Origin: Strongylocentrotus purpuratus
Lineage: Eukaryota; Echinodermata; Echinoidea; Camarodonta; Strongylocentrotidae
Assembly: GCF_000002235.5 (NCBI RefSeq)
Contig: NW_022145615.1
Location: forward strand, 28,756,921-28,820,920
Length of the DNA stretch: 64,000 bases
Reading direction: 5' to 3'
Made by a program: the position numbers and the translations under genes. The notes beneath the pieces were generated by a model, which ran no database searches, was not told the origin of the DNA, and saw only the letters and a program-made list of their open reading frames with translations. Below are positions 1 through 10,100 of the stretch, piece by piece (positions within the stretch are counted from its first letter, which is position 1; each line of letters starts with the position of its first letter).

Positions 1-213
1 CATGAATATTCAAGAGAATCGAGACTTTCCCCGGCCCTGCCTAATGAATATTCATGATAAAACAGGAATCCGGGCTCGCCGTGGTACGAAAAAATAAGAC
101 GCCACCGGGCCGCGTCTTATTTTTTCGTACCACGGCGAGCCCGGATTCCTGTTTTATCATGAATATTCATTAGGCAGGGCCGGGGAAAGTCTCGATTCTC
201 TTGAATATTCATG
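1..213. repeat. Perfect 102-bp-arm palindrome at window edge
   Basis: Positions 1-102 and 112-213 are exact reverse complements with a 9-nt loop (103-111). The first base of the window already lies in the arm, so the structure may extend further left. A single-armed copy sits at 6678-6787 and differs from 2-111 at about three positions. That copy includes the loop sequence, so the palindrome looks like an inverted duplication of a longer unit with its junction near 107. It could be a hairpin element, a fresh inverted duplication or a fold-back assembly artefact; the sequence alone cannot decide. Confidence 0.95.
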
Positions 214-999
214 TATGATCGAGGCATGCGCAGCATCGAATATCGTGTGTAACAAGTACGCTGAATTAATGGCAGGCCTATAATATGACATAGAAAAGCA
301 ATGTCATGGTCATTTAGATAATACAGTCATAAATGCTGTGTTTAATTACTAGTAAATGCCAAAATGTCAGTACCGGTAGACAAGATATATAGCATATATT
401 TCAAGTAAGAGTCTTGATAGGCAATTTGTGAGTAGCCTAGGCTTACTTTTCTGAGATTAATGGGAGTCTAGTTCTTTTCATGAATTGGTAAATAATCAGT
501 TCTAGGTTTGCTTTTTAAATATTACAAGCAGAGGTTGCATTATGGTATTGAATATGTGATACAGTATTATAAACTGTATAAAATAGATAACAAGAATAGG
601 CCTACATACAGACATTTATCAAAAATAAAATACTTGTGTATTGCACTTAAATTATTTCTATGATCTATGCTCACTTAACTGCATAAGGAAGAAAAGGAAG
701 AAAGAAAAATGGGATTAGAAAGAAGAATAACAAAGTTAAAAAGTAAAATATATATAAATAATAAATGAATGGAAGAAATAAAGAATACGGAATAGATACC
801 AAGGAAGAAAGAAATAAATTGCAAGAAAATTGAAATGAAAAGAAGACAAAAGAAAAAGGGAAAGGAGCAAGATAATATTGATACCATATCTTCAATCTTG
901 TTTTCTTTTATCTTGCCTCTTGTTTTTGTTTAGGCCTAGCTACCATTTTTTCCTTTCCTTTCTCTTTTTCTCTTAAAAGTTCTCTTTGGTTTCTTTCTA
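214..999. other. AT-rich intergenic DNA, no gene seen
   Basis: No ORF here looks coding. The only trend is a purine-rich stretch around 680-860 (A/G-rich on the + strand), which gives spurious Phe-rich ORFs on the - strand. Confidence 0.6.
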
Positions 1000-1315
1000 A
1001 AATAATGAGGGAAGGGGGGGGGGGTGGGGGACTCGATGATAATTCATCATTTGAAGGTTTACAATGTGAAGTCCACGAGTTATATGCACCCACTGAAGAA
1101 AATCCATGTACAGGGTTGCTGCAGGAACCCCAGCACCCACAGATCCCACGCATGATGAAACTCGAGAGAAAACTACACATTCTTTCACATACATTGAAGA
1201 AAAAAAAGAAGAAAAAAAAATCCAAGATCGGTTGAACTCTTTTTGACCCCTCCCCAGGACGTCGATCAATTACATGTATATGCCCCCCCCCCCCCCAAAC
1301 TCTGGCTACGGCCCT
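1000..1315. repeat. Possible DNA-transposon end with poly-G/poly-C tracts
   Basis: The stretch has an 11-G run at 1014-1024 and a 14-C run at 1283-1296, and ends in CTCTGGCTACGGCCCTG (about 1299-1315). Read on the other strand this starts CAGGGCCGTAGCCAG, a type of end often seen on DNA transposons in animal genomes. No matching opposite end or target duplication was found, so this is a weak call. Confidence 0.3.
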
Positions 1316-1329
1316 GGCGGTAATTAACC

Positions 1330-1600
1330 ACTATTCAAATCTGACAGGTGCCCCTTTTTCTTCAACAAATGCCCCTTTAACTTCATAATAAGTGCCACTG
1401 TTCCATTTTCATAAGTGCCCCTTGTGATATCTGATAAAAGCCCTTTCATTTTTTTTAACTTTGACACGCGTCCCCTTAAACTTTCTAACAAGTGCCCTTT
1501 TACCTTTTGATATGTGCCCCTTTCCCTGTTTAATAGGAGCCCCAACCCCAACCCTTTCTCATAAATGCCCCTTTGACACATGCCCCCTTTTCCTTTTTTT
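1330..1600. repeat. GTGCCCCTTTT minisatellite, first block
   Basis: A degenerate tandem repeat of about 22-28 bp per unit, each with a core like AAGTGCCCCTTTT. It is the same family as the array inside 4423-5789, but no terminal inverted repeats are visible here. Confidence 0.75.
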
Positions 1601-4414
1601 ATAATTCCCCTTTTCTCTCTTTCTCTGTCTTTCAAAAACTATCTTCTGCAAAGGTTTGTTCTCTTGACTGAGCAACCTGTTGCAATTCCTTTCTGTCTCA
1701 CTTTCAGTCGTACTTGTTGCCACTCATTTGCATTCACTCGTTATCAACTACCATCAACCATTCCATATTCACTCCATTACTGTCCACATTTCAATTTCAT
1801 TCTCTTCACTCTCCCTTTTTGCAGCCTTTCCAGGAGCTTTGCTAGAAGTAGAACATTTTTAATGTAGAGGCCAGAGAAACCGGAAAGTATGTTAATCATT
1901 TTATTCAAATACCTAACTTGAAAAAAAGGAAAGTGAAACATTGTTTAATTACAATATATTGACATAATTTTGTTAAAGAAAAAATTTGAATTTAACACTG
2001 GAAATTTGTAATTGGTTTGCCAGCCCCCCCCCCCCCCCCCCCCCCTCCAAAAAAAAAAAACACACTCAAAACACAACAGTGGTACCAGGGTTTTTGTTAG
2101 GAGGCCCATGTACTGTATAATTTTTATTATTAAGAATAGTTTTCTCTTTTTTATTAATTTGACATTGGCATACCGTAAATTTCACCAGGAACCCCCCCCC
2201 CCCTCCCGACACTGCCATTACTTCTACCAACAGTAATGCTATAATTCAAAATTTCACTTTCTAAATCCTTCTAATATAAACATATAATCATATTTGTACA
2301 GAGGATAAGATAAGAGGATAGCAAGCCCCCCCCCCCCCCCCCCACTCCCTGTTTTCTTTAGTTGGGAAGCATCGAAACATGATTCTATGAAAGCTACCAG
2401 TTTGGATACGAAAGGCAATGAGGATTAGCAGTTTCCATATTTAATGCATTTAGAGTGTTGTCTTTCAAACCTTCTTACATACAATACTTGAAGTAGCAAT
2501 AATTTCATAATCTACAAAACTTCCCATACAGAAGTCCATAGAGGTAAATGAATTTTAACATGTATAATTATAATCAAAATATCATTGATTAATTCAATCT
2601 TTGATATAGACTGATAGACCTTTATCAATCAAATTTTAAAGAGAATCTTTCTGCCCAGTCCTCAGTTTCATCCTATAAGATGGTAGTTGACATTGTTAGA
2701 ATTTTAATGTTTATTCGTTGAGGATTAGTTATCTTTAATAATTTGAAAGTCGACAAGATGATAAACTTCATTAGCTTTATTGAATGTAGTATTCTACAAA
2801 CATATAATACAAATAACAAATAAATATCATGTAAATATTCCAGTTTAAACCCATCTCTATTGTCCTCTTTCATTATATGAGGGTGGCATCTTTAAGACGT
2901 AGTTTCGTGTAGATACCTTCTGCATCCATCACTAAAGTTGTAGCCTAGTTTTCAGAAAAAAATATAACCCAAGTCTGTTGAATGGAAAAATGAAATAAGA
3001 TATAACAAAATCAACAATGACTAATAACATACACCCTGATACCTGCTCAGAAAAAGGAAGGACTGAAATTCACTTGGGGTTCTAGTGGGCAAACCTAAAC
3101 TATTTTTTGTACAAGACTAGTTTAAATACTGACCGCATCTTAAATTATTACTGATGATCCCATTAAGACGATAGGCCTGCTGGAGCTCGGATCAGACAAG
3201 GTATGAAATAAGTAATACAATGTAATACAACTCGTGCTCATACCGGTAATTGAATAATACTCGGTTAAGTATGGGACATAAAATGACCAAACAACTTTGA
3301 CCAGCGAATGTACTGGAAATAATGCTACTGAAACATACGTAATGTAGACTTATATTTTATCTATATTGACATTTAATTTTTAATCTAAATTACAATTGTG
3401 ATATTAAGTCAATTATTCTTTTACAAGTCAACTGACAATGAAAAATATCTGTTTCAGATCTATAATTTTCTCCATGACATTTGTTCCACAAAAATTTATT
3501 GGGGGTACCTTCATGTATATTAGCACACTTGCTCGTATGAAGTGTAGTAGGCCCGCATCTCTAGATAGGATCCCGTCAACATCTGTTCTTTGTTCCTCTC
3601 CTGAGTTTGCAAACCAGAATGCCTTCATCATCCACTGTAGAGAGGCATCATCCTACATGAGAGAAAACAAAGTAGGTACATGTACTTCAATTAAAAACTG
3701 ATACTGATGGATACATATCAACCATAATACATCCTATAAACAGACTTTTATCAATCTTATTTTGTGTTCTTCTTCATCTTCATTGCTCAAGAAGTGAAAG
3801 TACCCCTTACAAAAAAAAAAAATGAGGGGTCCTGTGTATACCCTACATGTAGTGCTTACAATGTGCATTTGATATGGCTCTTCTAAACACAGGACCTCCT
3901 GTAAATAAGGACAAATTTTCCTTTGTAAACATAGAAAGAAAAGACATCAATATTTGTATACTAGGTGCAGAACGAGAATAAAATATACCCTCCACTATAT
4001 ATGCTTGTAATGTCAACTTAGTTCCATTTCCTTTTGAGTGAATTAATAGGTGGTCGTTTAATATGTGTGTGCTAAATAACCTGATAACTGTACCTGCATG
4101 GGACTTTCTGCTTCATCTTGCAAATATAAGAGATGTTGTAATGTCCTCCTTCCAGCTCTTCAGTTTCAATCTTTTGGAACAAAAAGAAGAAGAAAATCAA
4201 TACGACAATCAAGGCATCCCTTTTTTTTGTCATGGTTGGCCTTAATTTTAATATGGTGTGGAAATCAACATTCCTATTTAATGAACCACAGTACAAAGTA
4301 AAACTAAATGGAAGATTTAACTTGTGCATCAAACAGTGGTTTCTATGGCCTATGAACACGAAGCAGTACTAAGTAGAATTAGTTTATTATAACAAGAAGA
4401 GGTGGACTACATAC
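1601..4414. other. Intergenic DNA with three long poly-C runs
   Basis: No gene is recognised. Runs of 22, 12 and 18 C lie at 2024-2045, 2192-2203 and 2326-2343. One exon-like stretch on the - strand (about 3480-3640) is open, with AG before it and a GT donor after it, but it resembles no family I know and has no partner exons. Confidence 0.5.
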
Positions 4415-4422
4415 CATATAAG

Positions 4423-5789
4423 CAGAGGCGGCGCTCCGAGAGGGGGGGGGGGGGGCAGAGTGCCCTCCCATTTGGTCAAGTACCCTAAAAGTGCCCCTGT
4501 TTTCATAGGAAAAGTGCCCCTTTTTACATAGGAAAGTGCCCCTTTTACTCTGACAAGTGCCCCTATTAAGTTTTTAAAGTGCCCCTTCCCCTTTTAATAA
4601 CTACCCCTTTTAACTTGGATAAGCGCACCTTATACCTTCACATGTGCTCCCTTTCATTTTTAATAAGTGCCCCTTTTTCTTATAAGTGCCCCCATTTAAA
4701 AATAGGCCCTTTCCCTTCTCATAAATGCCCCTTTTCATCTGTGAAAATAGTTCCTTTTCATTCTCTTAAGTGCCCCTTTTCATCTCTTGTAAATGACCCT
4801 ATTCACTTCTGAGAGATACTTGTTTTAATTTGACAAGCACCCCTTCCCCTCCTAGTCAGTACTCTTTTCATCTCTTATAAATGCCCCTTTTATTTTGACA
4901 TGTCCTCCTTTTCCTTCCTATATAAAGCCTTTTTTCCTTATAAGCACCCTTACCCCTTATCATAATTACCGGTACCACTTTTCGTCTTTGATAAGTGCCC
5001 CGTTTATTTAAACATGTGCCACTTTTTCTTTTTAATAAGAGCCACTTCCCCTTCTCATTACCCTTTTAACAATGATATGTACCCTATTTCCTTTCTTGTA
5101 AAGAACCTATCCCTTTTTCATAAATGCCCCTTTTCACTGCTTATAAATGCCCCCTATCAAAATCTGATGGGTGCCTCTTTTCCGTCGACAAATGCCCATG
5201 TTCTTATCATCCCTGGTGCATGCCTCTTTGTTTAGGTGTAAGAAGTGCCCCATTTTCACCTCTGATAATTAGCCTTTGTACTTTGACACATGCTTCTTTT
5301 CTTTTCTGATAAGTGTCTTAACCCTTTCGATAAGTGTCCCCTTTTCCTCTCATCATTAAACGTGTCCCTAATTTCAAGCGACTAAAAGCAATTTCCCACA
5401 AAGCTCGCTCGCTACGCTTGCCCATCGTTATAGATGTTATAATTATGTAACTTATCACAGATCTATTCAGTCTTCCGTTATGAGATTGTGCTTATATAAC
5501 CCCATCAGGATTGGGTTTTCCTCTTTATAAGATGTAATTTTTCGCACTGCAAGCCAAAAACTGCAAAATATGATACTTAAGCAATATCTTAAATGCTGTA
5601 TTAAGAGAAACAAATATTGAAATCATCCCTGATAATGTAATCACAAAATAGGGGTATATACCAATGTCAAAAAAATGGTATATTTTCCCTCTGAAGGTGC
5701 CCTTTTTTCAAGAAAGTGCCCTTTTTGTTGGTGCCCCCCCCCCCCCCCCACTTTGGAAGTTGCTCCGCCCAAAGGCTCCACCGCCTCTG
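4423..5789. mobile_element. Non-autonomous hAT-like element filled with a minisatellite
   Basis: The element starts CAGAGGCGG (4423-4431) and ends CCGCCTCTG (5781-5789), a perfect 9-bp terminal inverted repeat. It is flanked by CATATAAG (4415-4422) and CGTATAAG (5790-5797), an 8-bp target-site duplication with one mismatch. CAG ends and 8-bp duplications are typical of the hAT superfamily. The interior has no transposase ORF. It opens with a 14-G run (4442-4455), carries a long degenerate array of GTGCCCCTTTT-like units of about 22-28 bp (roughly 4457-5350), then about 350 bp of unique sequence, and closes with a 16-C run (5734-5749). Confidence 0.75.
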
Positions 5790-5797
5790 CGTATAAG

Positions 5798-6660
5798 TAA
5801 ACATAATTGTCGACTACCCTAGGGTTCTTCTCTTATACAACGTCCAACAAAAAATAGATTTATCAAATGAACTGCACACTTTGGAGAAGAAAAAATCTTT
5901 AATATAGGTCTAGATCTAGAAAAGTTATGACAACTTGACAAGCACACTGGACACACACAACATCTGAACATTAAATAAATGAATCCTAGGTCTAGTTTGT
6001 TTGTTTTTGAATATTTTTATTAATAAGTTCCAGGTTTACGTCTAAATGAAATATGGTTTGGAGCCGTTTGATTATCCATGGTCACAAACAATTTTGGTCT
6101 AAAAGTTGACACGCACCAATGATGCAACTGAGCGAACGGATAGCACTTAGTCTTAGTAATACTAGTATAGCCAATAGAGTCGACATCTACTAAAGATATA
6201 AACAAGAATTAACCCTCTTGGATTATTAAAGAAATCATACTTCATAGATTATTTTAAGGTGTAACATTGGTGAATTAGATTCACGATGACGATCAAATTT
6301 GGAATAAAACCTGATCAGAAAGTTTTATCTTGATGCAGATGAGCACCGAAATTCCCCAACGTGGGCCTGCCGGAACCCCGGGGCTCTAAAGGGTGACATG
6401 AAGGCAAAGCGCAGTCAAACTACTTCACGACGATGAAAATCAAAGTGCAATTTCAAGAGAAATATTTTCCTAGCCTTTTCCTCACAAATCTGTTGAGAAC
6501 AGTCTCAAAATGTAAAGAAATTACAGTAGATCACGAATTACAGCTTTTTCAAATTAATGACTAAATTCTCTTAATCTACTGATATTTCAATCAATTACTC
6601 ACCCATATGCATTCTCCGTGAACTAAATCTTCTCACTTTGTGCGAGTATAGCGCGCGTCG
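5798..6660. other. Intergenic DNA, nothing recognised
   Basis: AT-rich sequence with no supported gene, RNA or repeat structure. Confidence 0.5.
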
Positions 6661-6677
6661 TGCATTCCCACCTCGAT

Positions 6678-6787
6678 ATGAATATTTAAGAGAATCGAGA
6701 CTTTCCCCGACCCTGCCTAATGAATATTCATGATAAAACAGGAATCCGGCCTCGCCGTGGTACGAAAAAATAAGACGCCACCGGGCC
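6678..6787 (+). repeat. Single-arm copy of the window-start palindrome
   Basis: This matches positions 2-111 in the same orientation with about three mismatches, and lies roughly 335-440 bp upstream of the EIF3J start codon. The arm sequence is therefore a dispersed or duplicated unit. An effect on the EIF3J promoter is possible but not shown. Confidence 0.9.
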
Positions 6788-6859
6788 CAGGCCCCAACCA
6801 ATGATACCAGTGCCCAGGGGAAGTTATATCCACGGGGTATTTGAGGCTAGGGTCATCAT

Positions 6860-6935
6860 GGTTAGGCTTATATCGGTTTAAGGTTAGGGATAGGGTTAGG
6901 GTTGTGGTTTAGGGTTAGAGTTAAAGTTGTGGCTA
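6860..6935. repeat. Degenerate TTAGGG-like repeats
   Basis: Clustered imperfect copies of GGTTAG, TAGGGT and GGTTTAGGGTTAG. It could be an interstitial telomere-type remnant or simple sequence; it is too short and decayed to indicate a chromosome end. Confidence 0.55.
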
Positions 6936-7029
6936 GTTATCAAAATATCTGCACGAACTGGCTAAATTAATCAATTTTTTATGGGTCAAAGAACTTTTAA
7001 ACTAATCCATTCCTTTCCACTGAATCACG

Positions 7030-7119
7030 ATCAAGTCATTGCGAAATCTTCGCGCGCACAGCTCGCGATCATGCGGATAGGAATTTGCGCGCGCTATAGT
7101 AGTCGTCTATAGAGCAAAC
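7030..7119 (+). promoter_or_regulatory. CpG-rich 5' flank and probable promoter/5' UTR of EIF3J
   Basis: The 90 bp before the ATG are much richer in CG dinucleotides than the surroundings, with two GCGCGC-type clusters near 7050 and 7087. No TATA box is evident at a usual distance. CpG-rich TATA-less promoters are common for housekeeping genes such as eIF3 subunits. The transcription start cannot be placed from sequence alone. Confidence 0.45.
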
Positions 7120-10100
7120 ATGGCTGACTGGGGTGAGTAGCATGTGCACTGGCATATGTCACAAAAATGATCGTGAAATATAAGTTGTTAACTAATCCAG
7201 TTCGTATATATTACTGAAATTTAAACAGTTTTCTTGTGATTGTTTGTTTATCAGAGGACGAAGATTTTGATCCAGATGCGGGCTTTTCCAAGGCGGGGGC
7301 TGCCGCCGGTGACAAATGGGAAGGAGAGGACGAGGAAGAAAATGTGAAGGTGAGTTTCACTCTAGCCCCACGTATAATGCTTTATGTCTGTTCACATGTC
7401 GAGTATAGAGTCGACTTTCAAAAGCCCATCATTTATCAAACTGTTTGACCCGACAACAATATGATAAAATACCTCTTTTAATTGTGATTCTATTTGAAAT
7501 ATTGCTCTGTATGATTGCATGTATATTTGATGTGGTGATGTAAAATTAAAAACATAAAAATTAAGATAAAAAGTCGTCTAGATCTAGATCTAGAGTCTCT
7601 AGACCCCTAGGGGTCTAGATCTAGTAAAAAGACTTTTTTTTTTAAATGACTTTTTATGTTTTGTTTTGTTGGCAGCCGTTTTGTAATTTGCCATGATGAT
7701 GTTTGTTGATATGAAAGTGTTAAGGAATTCGATATTTGATCCCGACATTTAGAAAAATTGTATGATTAGTCTACCTACCTTGTTCACAGCAAAATAGGTG
7801 TAACGTTGCGTCCTTGTCTACACGAAATTGGTGTTTACATGTCGTTGTCAAAGTGACATGTTTAATGCCCGGTTGGGTCACTCTCCACAGAGGGTGACAC
7901 GTATGACCGTTACCACAAATGCAAATAACCCCCTTTAGCGGTCAATTTCAAGGACATTTGGTGAATTTTAACCCCCTTTTTATGTCAAAATATACCCCTA
8001 TTTATAAGATTGAAAAGACACTTTTCGCAAATTTACCCTTATTTCACGCACTTTTCACGCACATTTCAAAGACAAGATTTTATACCCTTTTTTCCCCCCG
8101 GTTTTCTTTTTTCCCTTTTCCTGAACCCTGTTTATCAATTTCGAGGACACCTGTGCACCCCTATTTTCTATATTTCGAGGAATATTTTGTCCACTGACAT
8201 TGCTTGAAATTGACCCCTTTTCCCTCAATTTTGGTAATGGTACTTGATACTTGATGAGGTAATCCCTGAAGCAGCTTTTCCAAGCTATACTGGGATGGGA
8301 TGTGTTGTTAAATTTAGATCTAAGTAAGGGTCTAGAACTCCTTTAAGTTTAAAATATTGCAGAATTTAACTTGGTGGTAATCTATAATTAATTCACACAT
8401 TCTGAGATTATTTATTTCTACAATTCATTGCTCCATATTTAATAAACACAAAGCTTTGTAGAACTTTATCAGGCATGTTTCATTTTTTTGGTGAACGCCC
8501 AGTTACAAGGCCAAGAACAATATTTCAAGATCTAACTTAATTAAGGTACCTTAATTCAGGTACATTTTGCAATTGATTGAGTCAGAATGTTGATAAGTTG
8601 TCAGATTATTGAAATAAGTCACAAACTTGGGTCACACTGTAGTAAGTTTATATATTTTTTGTTTAATTATAGGATGACTGGGCTGCATCAGATGATGAAG
8701 AGAAAAAAGATGAATCTTCAGAGCAGAAGTCAACTTCTGGAGATGGAGGTAACAAATAGTTTAGATCATATTACAGATTTCAATCATCTTGTGTCCTCTA
8801 CTCTAGTTTTAAATACAAAACAAACATTTGTTATTTTAATGCAAGTAATATGTTGAATACTTGTATACAAAGTGAAAATAACATTAACCATGAAATTTAA
8901 TCATCACATACAGTGTTGACCAGGAGTTCAAATTTTGTATATTCATAATCTTTGTGGTACAAAGGAACTTCTATAAATAAAAGTTGAAGTTGATACATAT
9001 TCCAAGTTTCTTCTGCATTGGTGGTGGACAAGTGTTACATTTCTTGAAGATTAGCATTCCCAAACTTCTTCGCAAAAACATCTGAAAATATACCCCTACA
9101 TTTCTTAATTTTTCCTCAGACTAAGGGACAGTGCCTTGTATCTTTTGGAAAAGGCACTTTACAAATCCAGTTGTTATTATTATTGTATGGAAGGAAGCAG
9201 GAAGGTTGGTCTAAATGAAGAGGATGCTAGAGACAAGAAGAAGTAGAGGGAAGGAGTGTTATCATGGAGCAAAACTCTGTAACCCCTCTGAAGAGGGAAA
9301 ATGCTGATTTTGATAAATGATTATGATGATGATGATGATGATGATCATTATTATTGTTATTGATATTATTATTATTATTATTATTATTACATTCCACAGC
9401 TTTTCAGGTCAAGAAGAAGAAGAACACATTAGAAAAAGCATTGCAAAGAAAAGCTGAGAAGAGGAAAGAGAAGGGTGAGAAAGAAAAGGTATTGAACTTG
9501 AATTAAGTTGTCAACAGACCATGCAATGGAGATATTAGAATCAATTATAGAAACGGCCTGCTTTGTAATATCATTCTATAAATGACTGTCAGTTTAATAA
9601 ATATTGGTTTTTGTACATGTCACATGAAAATTGACTCGGATAACAACAAAAATGTTCATTGTCCTGTCATTTTGGAGATGTTTTGAAATGTTAGATATCA
9701 CAAAATTAGCTGATAGGATTTTAGAGAAATAATCTGGAGCATGACTTAATAGACATTGGGCTTGAGATTAGTACAAGAATCAAGTTAAAGGTAGTAAAAA
9801 GTGGCATCCAAATACATCAACATTTTAAAGAATTACTATCCATCCAATTTTCAAAATTTCCCAAATCTTTGCATTACCTTTAAATTATGATGTTCTTTGT
9901 CATCATCAGATCAAATTAACACCAGAAGAGGAAATGGACGAAAAGTTATTACAACAGAAAATGGTAGAAGAGGCCGATCTTGAACTAGCAAAGGAAGCTT
10001 TTGGTAAGTCTAAGGGAGTTCTGTTGCTTTTGTACTTAACCCATTAATATCCATTGGTTTTTTACTAGGGTCATGTCAATGATGTCATGTCATGTAGCGA

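Noticed and set aside
7236-7448. 70-codon ORF starting MIVCLSEDEDFDPDAG
   Set aside because: It reads from intron 1 through EIF3J exon 2 into intron 2. The true start is the ATG at 7120 in exon 1.
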